Part shown: piece after piece, positions 30,547 to 39,500 of the stretch
Position numbering within the stretch: the first letter of the stretch is position 1
Layout: each line of letters starts with the position of its first letter
Source of the DNA: Hoplostethus atlanticus
Lineage: Eukaryota > Chordata > Actinopteri > Trachichthyiformes > Trachichthyidae
Reading direction: 5' to 3'
DNA: 64,000 nucleotides
Assembly (NCBI GenBank): GCA_034670405.1
Contig: JAXDDX010000001.1
Coordinates: 358,001-422,000, forward strand
The notes under the pieces: model-generated
The model's database searches: none
Told to the model about the DNA's origin: nothing
Seen by the model: only the letters and a program-made list of their open reading frames with translations
Made by a program: the position numbers and the translations under genes

Positions 30547-31847
30547 GGAAATGCTTTTAACAGCTGCCTTTAGAATGAAGTTCCACCATACTGTTGTAGG
30601 TTCCCAAGAGAGTCAGCCGCCCCCCCCCCCCCCCCACACACACACACACAGAGCTAGGGATGTAATAAGGGCATCCGGCACCCTAGTGGGGGCCCTGGCC
30701 CACACAGGAAATGAAGTAGCCAGATAAGGCTTTCTGCTGGCCAGATGATGAAGAGTCGGGGGAAGAGGACTGCCAGCCCAGAGAGAGTGGCATGAGCAGC
30801 AGAGAAGAAGAACTTAAAACAAAGGTGGCTGTTACACAATATTCAATCCATTTGCTTTGCTTAGTCATCTTTAAAGAATGAACTCCAAAGCAGATTAACA
30901 TCTAATACCAATTCTCCCTGTACTAATAAATATAGGATCATGAATGCAGGTTTAGCTATGGTCAATCTGATTTGGTCACTGCAATCTGAGTACCTGAAGT
31001 TTAATCTGTTATAACATTCTCTACGTGTTATTCATTACTTTCTTCATAAGCCTACAATATCTAACTTGCCTCTAATGCTGAGAGCTGTAAACGATACACC
31101 ATTTATTGGAGTTCGGTCTAAAGCAGCCCAAGTTTCATTTCCACCACATTCGTTTACAGATTTGAACGCTGATGTGGTTTAATAACTGTAGAGTCCAATT
31201 TTCTATCCAGGGATGTAATAGAGCATACAATTACAGTAAGCAGGGTCAAACTGATATACGTTTTATGGGGGGGAAACATTGAGTAGAATTGAGTTTATAA
31301 TGGTGAATGTTTGACTTATGATGATCCCCGACTGGAGGTTATAGTTTACCCAGTTATATTTACCACTGCATCACTATTTGTATGACAGTAAAAACTTCAT
31401 TCCTGAATGAGTCAACGCTTGGGAAAAGCTTTCCCCAACGTAACATAACCAATCCCATGGAAGGACTAAACTAAACTAAAAAAAAAAAAAAAAAAAAAAG
31501 TATATAAAATATATATAGGAGGTCGGTGAAGGAACCGAGCGGGCCTGTTTCGCAACAGTTAAACCACTGGAAGGAACTCGCAGTGACGCAACGAGCAATA
31601 ATGCGCCAGAAATCGATACAATGTTTCCGTTCTGAAATTAGGACGATTTCGCAATAATCTCACCACTGCAATTCCCACTTGCAGCGGTGAATCGCACGCA
31701 ATGCACAGGCCAAATGAAACCAGGTAGGCCTCTGGAGTTTTACCTCGGCTCTGTCACAGAAAAGAAAAAAAAAAACACAAAGGGGGAACCGTGAAGATAG
31801 TAGTTAGGGCCTACCTGTTCTTCCTCCGCCGATAAACTGGCTGCCAT
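14426..31847 (-). CDS. PTPN9: PTPN9 (MEG2), tyrosine phosphatase with Sec14 domain, 13 coding exons
   Basis: PTPN9 is a cytoplasmic, vesicle-associated protein-tyrosine phosphatase. Its N-terminal CRAL-TRIO/Sec14 domain binds phosphoinositides and targets secretory vesicles. The exons are 31815-31847, 25359-25502, 22201-22290, 20192-20316, 19921-20026, 19201-19311, 17706-18022, 17450-17537, 17001-17070, 16809-16887, 16516-16666, 14953-15160 and 14426-14616. All have GT-AG borders and phases that join into 1713 nt (570 aa plus stop; human is 593 aa). CRAL-TRIO spans about residues 12-225. PTP landmarks are NRYGDV (317-322), DYINASF (341-347), CGQYWP (397-402), the WPD loop Asp455 and the [10 protein letters not shown] signature with catalytic Cys500. 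No break was seen. The N-terminus is shorter than in human, and the C-terminus is a short LLSANQ. Confidence 0.97.
14953..15160 (-). CDS. PTPN9: PTPN9 coding exon 12 (WPD loop and catalytic cysteine)
   Basis: Residues 439-508. [19 protein letters not shown] carries the WPD loop (general acid Asp455). [12 protein letters not shown] carries catalytic Cys500 and Arg506. I chose the acceptor TCCAATCAG over a nearer AACAG because it keeps the same length as the mammalian protein. Confidence 0.94.
15541..15945 (+). mobile_element. TTAA-flanked MITE (piggyBac-like), copy 1
   Basis: Ends AGGTCCCATATTAT and ATAATATGGCACCT are inverted repeats (13 of 14 matching), flanked on both sides by TTAA (15537-15540 and 15946-15949). 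TTAA is the target duplication typical of piggyBac-type elements. The 405 bp interior has no ORF and an internal palindrome, CCTGATTGGC (15697-15706) facing GCCAATCAGG (15806-15815). It lies in the PTPN9 intron between coding exons 11 and 12. Confidence 0.75.
16516..16666 (-). CDS. PTPN9: PTPN9 coding exon 11 (CGQYWP)
   Basis: Residues 388-438. [20 protein letters not shown] to TTLELHNTE, ending GAG|GTACAA. It includes the CGQYWP motif. Confidence 0.95.
16809..16887 (-). CDS. PTPN9: PTPN9 coding exon 10
   Basis: Residues 362-387 plus two bases. It completes Gly, then [20 protein letters not shown] and IVMTT, with donor AG|GTAACT. It contains the PTP hydrophobic core motif FWRMVWE. Confidence 0.95.
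17001..17070 (-). CDS. PTPN9: PTPN9 coding exon 9 (DYINASF)
   Basis: Residues 339-361 plus one base. [20 protein letters not shown] then GTQ, ending CAAG|GTGTGAG. It carries the classical PTP DYINASF motif. Confidence 0.95.
17450..17537 (-). CDS. PTPN9: PTPN9 coding exon 8 (PTP motif NRYGDV)
   Basis: Residues 309-338. [18 protein letters not shown] contains the conserved KNRYxD-type opening motif of classical PTP domains. It ends RRNE at GAG|GTTGGT. Confidence 0.95.
17706..18022 (-). CDS. PTPN9: PTPN9 coding exon 7 (end of Sec14 domain and linker)
   Basis: Residues 204-308 plus two bases. It contains [14 protein letters not shown] (mammalian QHLPRECLPENLGG), a less conserved linker including [12 protein letters not shown], and [18 protein letters not shown] at the lead into the PTP domain. 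It is the longest and most diverged exon. Confidence 0.95.
18345..18625 (+). mobile_element. tRNA-like SINE head split by the hAT MITE
   Basis: With the MITE and one duplication ignored, the flanks read GGGTGGATCAGACGTTAGA, then CAGACCATCCCCTAACCTG, then GGTCACAGGTTCTACC. This is a tRNA-type promoter (A box near TGGATCAGACG, B box near AGGTTCTACC) as in fish SINEs. The A-box side is interrupted exactly by the MITE. The body of the SINE is not identifiable. Confidence 0.45.
18374..18578. mobile_element. hAT-type palindromic MITE, 205 bp
   Basis: Begins CAGGGGTGGCCAATCATG and ends with its inverse CATGATTGGCCACCCCTG. The two arms pair over nearly their whole length, with shared GTGCCATGGAGGGCC and TTTTCATTCCAACCAAAGA-type words. 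Flanks CGTTAGAG (18366-18373) and CGTTAGAC (18579-18586) are an 8 bp target duplication with one mismatch, as hAT transposases produce. There is no internal ORF. It lies in the PTPN9 intron between coding exons 6 and 7. Confidence 0.85.
18626..19049. mobile_element. Possible degraded DNA element with 13 bp inverted ends
   Basis: TTCACACTACAGG at 18626-18638 faces CCTGTAGTGTCAA at 19037-19049, an inverted pair with one mismatch. The interior is non-coding, with two long T or A runs. No convincing target duplication was found. Confidence 0.35.
19201..19311 (-). CDS. PTPN9: PTPN9 coding exon 6 (Sec14 domain)
   Basis: Residues 167-203, from [20 protein letters not shown] to LLKEKLRER, ending AGG|GTAAAT. 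37 codons, phase 0. Confidence 0.96.
19701..19723. repeat. A23 tract
   Basis: Twenty-three consecutive A residues in a PTPN9 intron. No SINE body is attached that I can recognise. Confidence 0.9.
19921..20026 (-). CDS. PTPN9: PTPN9 coding exon 5 (Sec14 domain)
   Basis: Residues 131-166, completing Ser and reading [19 protein letters not shown] to KKILNLLK, ending AAG|GTTGGA. It is the central strand region of the Sec14 fold. Confidence 0.96.
20192..20316 (-). CDS. PTPN9: PTPN9 coding exon 4 (Sec14 domain)
   Basis: Residues 90-130 plus two bases, from [20 protein letters not shown] to YLLDRAVE, ending AG|GTGAGG. Close match to mammalian NVRDPTGASIALFTARLHHP. Confidence 0.96.
20765..21060 (+). 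mobile_element. Same MITE family, copy 2 (ends degraded)
   Basis: Closely similar to the middle and right part of copy 1: shared words include GTCCTGATTGGCTCCCC, GCAGCATTTGAAC and AACTTTTAACTAAAC. The CCTGATTGGC/GCCAATCAGG palindrome is kept at 20813-20822 and 20931-20940. Clear terminal repeats are not visible; similarity may reach back to about 20700. It lies in the PTPN9 intron between coding exons 3 and 4, in the same orientation as copy 1. Confidence 0.65.
22022..22064. repeat. (CAT)n microsatellite
   Basis: About 14 perfect CAT units in the PTPN9 intron between coding exons 3 and 4. Confidence 0.97.
22150..22185. repeat. (CA)n microsatellite beside the PTPN9 exon 3 donor
   Basis: About 18 CA units ending 15 bases from the splice donor of PTPN9 coding exon 3. 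In the transcript this is a GU repeat just inside the intron. Confidence 0.95.
22201..22290 (-). CDS. PTPN9: PTPN9 coding exon 3
   Basis: Residues 60-89, from [20 protein letters not shown] to GKFTVL, ending TTG|GTAAGT. The 30 codons are in phase 0. A (CA)n tract lies 15 bases beyond the donor. Confidence 0.95.
23181..23240. repeat. Tandem duplication, 30 bp x 2
   Basis: Two adjacent copies of a unit beginning ACTGCAGGGTGGCAGGGGAG. They differ at one position near the end. Confidence 0.95.
24710..24820 (+). pseudogene. Possible hAT BED-finger remnant
   Basis: An open frame here reads [10 protein letters not shown], then [10 protein letters not shown], then PEKRLW. The CxxC followed by GGNT...Y resembles a BED zinc finger of a hAT transposase, but the downstream HxxxxH is not kept. 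It is short and isolated, so it could be chance. Confidence 0.25.
25359..25502 (-). CDS. PTPN9: PTPN9 coding exon 2 (CRAL-TRIO N-terminal helices)
   Basis: Residues 12-59, from [17 protein letters not shown] to [10 protein letters not shown], ending AGG|GTGAGT after acceptor TTTCAG. 48 codons, matching the helical N-terminal part of the Sec14 fold. Confidence 0.96.
30461..30542. repeat. (CA)41 microsatellite
   Basis: 82 bp of uninterrupted AC dinucleotides, the longest CA tract in the window. Confidence 0.97.
30620..30650. repeat. C16 run joined to (CA)n
   Basis: Sixteen C residues (30620-30635) followed by eight CA-type units, 80 bp from the (CA)41 tract. Confidence 0.95.
31478..31499. repeat. 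A22 tract
   Basis: Homopolymer at the inner edge of the PTPN9 promoter region. Confidence 0.9.
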
Positions 31848-32350
31848 CGTCCCCCCCAGTCAGTCGGTTCTTGGATCACCTTTACCGAGATACTGAGCCT
31901 TTTCTCGTGGAGCGAAAAGACGACGGAGATGTGTCTAGCCCTCGTGTGGAGTCGGGGATCTTAGGGGTTGTCCCTCTTGCTCTTAAGTTGAATGCATCTG
32001 AATCGTTGCAGAAGAGCTGGGTTCGTTTCTTCTCCAGATTCCGTGATAGCCTAGGCCAATTAGCCCGAATCTGCCATCCGAAACTGCCTAGAAAACCCGC
32101 TGCTGTTGTGTCAAATTCTCCGAAGAGAAGAAGAAGAAGAAGAAACCACACCGCACCACTAAGCAGCTAGACGTGGCTTTGCGGATGGATCGATCGGTGA
32201 TGGGATTTGAACCATGGTCTACCGCTCACCCATATGTGTGATCAGAGGGCGACTGATGACCGAGGTATCCATGCCACGAATCGCAAGTTTGATCCCTGAA
32301 CGTCGCCTTTATAACGTGTGAAGCGGAGCAGAAACAGTGTGAGAGGCACT
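31530..32350 (-). promoter_or_regulatory. PTPN9: PTPN9 CpG-rich promoter and 5' UTR
   Basis: CpG-rich sequence on both sides of the PTPN9 start codon (31847-31845). The first exon extends upstream (rightward) for an unknown distance; a GAA/CTT-type triplet run at about 32126-32142 may lie in the 5' UTR. No TATA box stands out. Confidence 0.5.
31815..31847 (-). CDS. PTPN9: PTPN9 coding exon 1
   Basis: Eleven codons, [11 protein letters not shown], ending CAG|GTAGGC. It aligns with the LTPEEEQ that precedes ATKQF in mammalian PTPN9. The human protein has about ten extra residues before this point. Confidence 0.93.
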
Positions 32351-35300
32351 CTGGACGGCGTTCTACCCCCTGGTGGTTAACTAGAAAATGACAAAAGCTC
32401 ACCACCTCCTTCTTCATTCATAAAAAGAGGAAACAAAACAGCGAAATCACCATTTTGAGTGTCACATTTACTCGGGGCGCATGGGGAGGATACTCATGTA
32501 CAGTACAGACAATTCTCCATAAAAAACATACTTTTCAACATTATTTTCTTTTATCTCCTGTAATATTCCAACAGAGAGTTAGTTTAGCTGTTATATTTGT
32601 GTAGTATCCTTTTACGCATTCTCCAGCACATTAAGTACCATAATTACATGAAGGAACAACTACTATTGGGGCTTTGATAGTTTGTTGGAAGAAGTTGGAA
32701 GCACTTCAAGTAGAAAAAACCCTTATGAGAAAGCCCCAGTCATCCCATAATACATTTTACAGGAATATTGTGATCTCACAGGAAATTAAATACTCCTAGT
32801 AGGACAAAGTCACTACACTCAATCTTGATTACCGCTATTGATTATAAGTCTCTATAGGACTATTATAGGGATATTTCAGTAGGGAGGGCAGCTCGGAGTT
32901 CAAGTCTTTATTTCATACCTTGATGTGTTTTTTTAGACTAAAAAAAGTAACGCAGAATCAAAGCACAGAAAGAAATGAAAGTTTTTTTGATTTTACAAAG
33001 TGGGCATTTCTTTATATAAAGTTGTAATATCCATTTTCACTGTCAGGGGGGTTTCAGATTGGCTTCATACATTGTTATACCAGGACCAACAGCTCTATTT
33101 AGACAGATCATAAACTTTTACTTCTTTTCTCTGACTTGAAATGTTTATAAAAGAAAACGGGACAATACATTCTCACGCTATTAATAACATTCCTTTATCT
33201 TTGTTTTGTTTGTTTGTTGTTTTTTTTTTACAGAAAATACAAGATCCCATAATAACTGTAAATAATGAGGCGTGAGAAAGTCTGAGCTGGAGACCAAGGG
33301 AAAAGGGAGTGGACAACAATGGACTTCCTGTCAACCTGCTGACATCATGTCATTTGGGAAAATGTGATTGGAAAACCATAAGCCCCGCCCACTTCATATG
33401 TGAATCCTGACAAAAAGTCCTCTTTGAAGTCCTGGTTTACTTCACTGTGCCGTTCAGCGGGAGGTACAGAGGCAGATTCAGTCATTTCTAGTATTCCAGG
33501 AAAGCATGTCGCTCCAAAAGCAGGATGTGCTCTACTGTATGTAAGATGACACGTATCTATCATAAAATCCAATTCATGCTGGTGTGTGATTCAAAAGGGT
33601 CAAAACATCATGGGTCCACAAATCAATGAATGTACCTTGATTTCATTTTTTAATTCCAGTCATCACATTATAATCACCTTATATAATATAATTGTATCAT
33701 AATATATTTTATATTCCCCGTTTACCAACCAGCCAGACTAAACCTCATTTGTCTGACAGCTGCTGGAGAGTTGCGGGAAAGAGAAAAGGCTGTTTTCTTA
33801 GAATTCAGTGTCAGACAGGCCTGGAGTACAATGGCCTTGAGTACAATGCATGTGTGTGTGTGTGTGTGTGTGTATGTGTGTGTGTGTGTGCAGGAGATTG
33901 AGAGTGCTTTGAAAACTGTGACTGTGGGTTGACAGGTGCACGGTTCCTGGAAAGCGATTGGGGATGACTAATAGACAAATTCTCGCTCTAACCACATGCC
34001 TGATTTTGCTCTCGTTGACAGCCTTCTCGGTTAAGAGGTGACTGGATGCGATATAAAAAAACGACATGTGAAAAACAGTTGTCATCCATTTTAAGGCCTC
34101 AGTCCAATATAAGTTCAGAGGGCTCAAATCCTTTGGCACTACCTGAAAATATTTGCACACATGCGTTGATCACAAGTAAGGCAAAGCTGGTGAAGTGAAA
34201 TAAAGGCAATGGATCAGTTGAATCCTAAAACAGAAGGGAAAATCTTTCATTTTCATCCGTGGGAAATTCTAACTATTCTAAATTTCAAACAGCAATAGAC
34301 ATATCAGAAATGATGTGTCAAACTGGTTTCTTTCCCGTGTCTCTTCTACGTCCAGGCAGAACTGACATCTAACTGAAAAGCAGATGACAAAAGCAAAAAC
34401 GATCAGACCCTGTGGTATCCAATCTACAGCTTTTAAGGCCATTAACTGTACAGTCCTACTACTAAACCTATTCCTCGAACACATCTCTGAAAAACAAACC
34501 TCAATGTACAAAAGATGGACAGCAATCGACGTGAAAAAAGCTTCAAAAAAGCGCACTTTAAGTTGAAACTTGACACATAACACGTCTTACTTCACAAATA
34601 TATATTTTCTTAAAACTTAAAAACTCAATTTCCTTCCTTCCAAAGACATTTAGAAGTCCTCGCTACAGTGATGCCCTTAGTGACCCGAGACAACGTTCTT
34701 GGCAGAGGATGGCAGAGGATGCACTGCAAGGGTCACTGAAGTTCACAACCATGGCATGCACACAGACAGTCTTTCCTGTTGACAGCCAGTTTCCACCAAG
34801 CTCTTCACAGTTACGCAAATGGCACAGTAAACCTGCTGCAGAGGGGAAGATGCTTGTAATTTGTGCTGATGAGGGCTGGTTTCAGCAGCATGAGTCACAT
34901 TTGGGACCGACTATACAATGTAACATCCTCTTACTTGTAATTCACTTGACGGTACATGACGAGTCAGTTGTGCGGAGAGCTTATGTTCAAAAAGGAAAAA
35001 ATAATACCCACAACATTAAAAACAAGCCTGTGATGGAAATTGCAGTTCTTTATTATTTTTTTTATTCAAGCTTAACTTTATGTGGTAATCCTTCATCACC
35101 CTCTGGGGCAAATGCAAAATCTATTAAATGCAGGACCATCAATGACTGCATTCAAACATTCATGCCATACATTTGATTTCAAAACATTTGGTTTTTCTGT
35201 TCCCAGAAGCTCTGAGGTGATGAAAAGAACAAACCACTATCTAATACACTGAGCAGGAAACAACTTATCTAGAATTGCTAGTAAAGATTACATTTTTTAT

Positions 35301-35478
35301 TCAACAGTCCCATTTTTAAAATTCCCTGATATTTCACATCTTTGCCAGAGAATGAATCTAATTTGCTGGCTTCCCCTGTTTGCAATACACCTTTCAAAAC
35401 ACCATTATATTCTAGAATGACTTGTGGGAATTATTAATACATGAGTGCGGAGAGAAAGTGGGTCGATTAAAAAAAACA
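32351..35478. other. PTPN9-SNUPN intergenic region
   Basis: AT-rich. It holds an imperfect (GT)n at 33851-33890 beside a 15 bp direct repeat (GAGTACAATG). The 155 aa plus-strand frame at 34709-35176 has no recognisable family feature and is probably chance. Confidence 0.45.
33851..33890. repeat. (GT)n microsatellite
   Basis: About 20 GT units with one TAT interruption. Confidence 0.95.
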
Positions 35479-36228
35479 TTTATTCAGAAACATACTTAAA
35501 AACAGCTTCAATCTATGAGCAACTTTGAATTTAAAAGCAAATGATAAAAGTCCATATCACTTTTTCAACCTGGTAGCCACTGCCAAGGTGTGAGCAGTCA
35601 AACAAGCCCTCAGCCTTCTAGCCATTAAGTACAGTGAGTAGATGACACTCACTCTTCTTAGCTGATGTCAAAACTCAATTGGTCAAAGCAAGTGGCAAGA
35701 AACCTTGCTGACTTTTGAAACAAATACAATGAAAGGTTTCTCATGGGAGACGAAGTGCAGTGCAGCAAAATAAAGATGTTCTCTCGACTGACACATTTGC
35801 TGCACTGCACTTTGCAATAAATGAATCTACTGACTCACTTAAGAGACCTCTCATCCTCTTTTTGCATGCAGATGTCCTCTTACTATTGTATGTGTTATGA
35901 AATGACCACGACATACTAATTATAAAGGCCAATCACAATCCTCAATATCTTTCTGCCACAAAAGAGGTGCGACCAATTCTGTTTCCTGAGTTCTGCGAAA
36001 AGTACCCTCAAAACGTAGCAGGTTAATGGTGCAACTGAAATGTTTAGCCATGGAAAAAACACATATACAGCGTAGCTCTACTGATCTGCACCCTGGAGGT
36101 GTCTTGAGGAGCATCGGGCTAGAGCTAGCCATGTTTTGCAATTGATCAATGCTGCAAAACTATTCACAAGTTCCATCGACACTCAACACAGTTAGCAGTT
36201 AGCCGTTCGTTAACCCAGAGCCTCCCTC
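35479..36228 (-). other. SNUPN: SNUPN 3' UTR (candidate)
   Basis: Runs from the family-typical SNUPN stop to a minus-strand AATAAA (35479-35484). Further AATAAA words near 35297 and 35050 are alternatives. Confidence 0.4.
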
Positions 36229-36553
36229 TCAGTTCTCCATGTGTGCTTCCCTTATTGGCTTTTGGGGCAAAAACTTCGGTGCGTCTCCATCCCCTTTCTC
36301 CTGGCTGGGGGTGGACAGGTACTCTAATTCATAGCGTCCATTATCAGCCGGACGGACCTCACTTGATGCTTTCTTGTGTTCGAGGATCTGCTGCAGCTGG
36401 TGGCTGGCGTAGTCAGGCTTGGTGGTGAGGGGTCCCTATGGGAACCTCTATACCCAGGATATCAGTGACCATGTAGGGGCGGAGCCAGCCCACCAGAGGG
36501 GTACTGCCGGGGGTGTAGTGGGTCTGACGGTGGTAGAAGAGAAGACCATCCAC
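36229..36553 (-). CDS. SNUPN: SNUPN last coding exon, carrying a one-base insertion
   Basis: Opens [20 protein letters not shown] and [20 protein letters not shown], including cap-stacking Trp290. After GGG an extra A in the transcript (T at 36433) changes the frame to TPHHQA and a stop (36415-36413). In the frame one base over, conservation resumes at once with [20 protein letters not shown] and runs to HMEN and TGA (36231-36229), as in mammals. All else in the exon is normal, so a sequencing or assembly error is likelier than a dead gene. Confidence 0.92.
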
Positions 36554-39500
36554 CTGTAACCAGAAACAGCGAAGCGCCATTCAGATTTAAACCGATCAAA
36601 GCAACTAACATGTATTTCTGCATCCATAAGACTGATAAATATGATGAGAAATCCTCCAAATATATTGACACACTTAGTGCAGCATAGAATAAGGTGTTGG
36701 ACTACAGAGGTGTTCTTACGCTGAAGCTGTACTCGGCTGCCACGGCTTTTTGGATTGATTCTGCTGTGCAGTCGGTGCTTTGAAGGCTCACAAACCGGAA
36801 CTGTTGGACCAAACAAAACCAGGGCAACACGTTGTTAGTTCCAAACACAATTTGCCTTCATGTCAAACGTGAGAAACTGCTCTCCAACGGTGAGTTTACT
36901 CTACAACAATAAGCCAGGTTTAGCCCCTATCAGGCTGTACCACACAAACACTGAAGACTAGGGAGCAGAACTCCAAACACAAAGTTGTCAAACTGCCCGA
37001 AAACCCAATTAGTCCTAAAAAACAGCAGTGAGAGTTTGTCTTTCACTTTCCTTTGTCTTATTTCTCTCTGATGGAGTTTTACGTTTACTTTATTTGTGCC
37101 AAACGGGAACTCGTGCAGCAAGGCACGAAACACAACACACACAGAAACACAGGAAACTTGTAAAATACATGAAACAAATGACAAAACATCAAATAGAAAC
37201 GTGAAGCTGTTCCAGTTCAGTGTTTTAGGTTCTATTCTGGGTTGTTGATACTGACGGGGTTGCGTTTGGCGATCTCTGATAGACCGTCTGCCTCCTGGAC
37301 CTTGGACTGGATCCAGTAGAAGCGGAACTCGGTCTGTTGACGAGAAAACGAGAGCACACACACAAAAAAAAAAAAAAAACGCCTTTGAAATTCCGAGCAA
37401 ATTAATTGGGCAACGTGGCAAGAAAGCACATCTGTGGCCCAGACATCACTACTTAAAGCAATTAGACGAACATGCTTGGATTGTTGGAGGATTACAAGCC
37501 AGTCTTACCGGGCAGTCGTAGACAGGGTGGCCTCTCCAGCACATGATGTCCAGGATGTAGTAGGTTCTGTCCACTTCACTGTAAATGCAGTCGAGGATAG
37601 TGTAGTCTGGAGATGGCACACAGGAAGGACCAGTTATATACACCAAACATTTCAATTATTAATTAAGAAAGACTTAGAACAAAATGAATTTAATAGTTCA
37701 TAGAGTAATTGATCAATACCAATGACTCAAGAGATTCCTGGCTTTCCAAAACCACTTTCTGGTCCATAATCTGCTATATTACCTCTACAATACAAGTTCC
37801 TCTTGGACGTCTTGTCCTAATCAGCTAGCTTACTCGTCTCTATTGTGTCTTTATTGATTGTGTCCATTACAGGCCACCGTTGCTCAAGGGGATGGGGAGG
37901 TTGAGTGTCTCCTTCCCCCACCAGGATTCAAACCAGCAATCTTCTATAACCATTACAACTTCCCCCGTAACATAACATGTATTTGAAATAGCTTTACAGC
38001 TGAGTGGGAGCCAATGGCAGAAGCTACTGTTGGTAGCCGCTATCGCCAAAATGCCCTGGTCCATTTCAACGAAGCGCTGAGCTCCCGGTCGGGGGAACAG
38101 GCCCGCCTACCTTTTCCCATGGCCGAGTTGTGTCGGTTGCCGCCGGGCAGCAGAGAAGGGAAACGGTTCACACAGTAGCCGCTTTTAGTGAACACTGCAG
38201 TGGAGCCCTTTAGAGAGAGTCATAGCAGAGAGGACACAAGAGGAAGATACACGAGGAAGACTGTTGTTACCAATACGACAAGACAAGACGGAAAATGAGC
38301 TCCAGATTTGTTAATACATGTCGTTTATGGGTTCAAAAAGATCAGATATTGTTGTATTTGTTATGATGTTACACTCTCCTTCCATTGAAAGCTTTAGAAA
38401 GTTATATTTGAGTTGCAATCTAACACAACTTAACATCTAACCTATCAAAGTATAATAACCTAAATTAACCTGACATGACCATGAGGAATCAAACCCCTAA
38501 CTCCTGGCAATGTCAGTCCCATGTTCTCCCCATTGAGCTGCACAGGAACGTCACAGAAATGAGATACTGCATTTGTCTCTGGTATGAGCCAACAGCGACA
38601 AATGATTTGTGTCAGTTAATATTCTTTGAGAAAGGCAAACTGTCTGCTTTCCTGTTTTTCAAAGAATCCATTCTTTTAGACTGAAAGACTTTCCAACAAT
38701 GAGGTCAGGCTCTGGAGTGATGAATGAGACAAGAGATTCTTGGAAGGACGCGGTCATTATGATACATGCTGTTGCATCATGGGATGGGGTTGGGGGAAGG
38801 GGGGTGGGGTGGTGGAAGTGGCATTGGTTCAACAAAAGTTCATCATGTGCTGAGGGAGAGGAAACCAACATGTCAGGGTAGAGGTCTTTACTGCTTTCGT
38901 CAAAGTTCAGCCACATTCATGATTACAACACTCGATCTGCAGTCAGGCCTGGAGGTGTGTGAAGCCTACAGGGGGCGCTCCTTATTTCACGTACGAAGAA
39001 CTAGATCAGGTCCTTATCTAAATCTTCATGAAGACATCCCAGATAAAGAACATGCACAAACAGATATCTACTTTCATTTCACTTTATTCAACAAAACTGG
39101 TTTTGACAGTGTTGCAGACATTCTTCTCACTTTTAGTTTGGGTGTTTTTGATGTCCTGCATCTGAAAACTGGATGTGCACATTTCAACCCTTTATCTTGG
39201 CATCAAAAGCAGCAGAGATGGGAACTAATTTAACCTGCTACTAAAAAAGCACCTCACAGGGGCTCATCATGGTGCACAGAATATAGCACAGTTGATTTTA
39301 TGTTACGGTATATTGCGGTGCCTTTAATTACTTATTTCCTGAAATTTGAACTTCAGTGATGCAGCAATGACTCATGTGATGTTTTTTTTTTTTTTTTTTT
39401 TACCTTGGAGGCAACAATGAGAGATCGTTTCCCCACGGGACAGACCACCATCAGCCAATCGGTGTCCAGTTCTGCAGGCACATCCACCAGCCACTCTGAC

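Larger units (their letters stand above)
25503..31814. other. PTPN9 intron 1
   Basis: Largest intron of the gene (6.3 kb). It contains the (CA)41 and C16/(CA)n microsatellites near 30461-30650, a T/A-rich background and an A22 tract at 31478-31499. Open frames up to 155 aa overlap the CA repeat and are low-complexity artefacts. Confidence 0.6.

Noticed and set aside
30260-30727. 155-codon open frame with a long His-Thr repeat
   Set aside because: The frame exists only because it runs through the (CA)41 tract.
32170-32310. Possible tRNA gene (GGTTCAAATCCC on the minus strand near 32205)
   Set aside because: A B-box-like word and TGAGCGGTAGA are present, but no paired acceptor stem or anticodon arm can be drawn, so at most it is a tRNA-like fragment.
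34709-35176. 155-codon plus-strand open frame between PTPN9 and SNUPN
   Set aside because: No family resemblance or promoter context; the sequence is AT-rich intergenic DNA.
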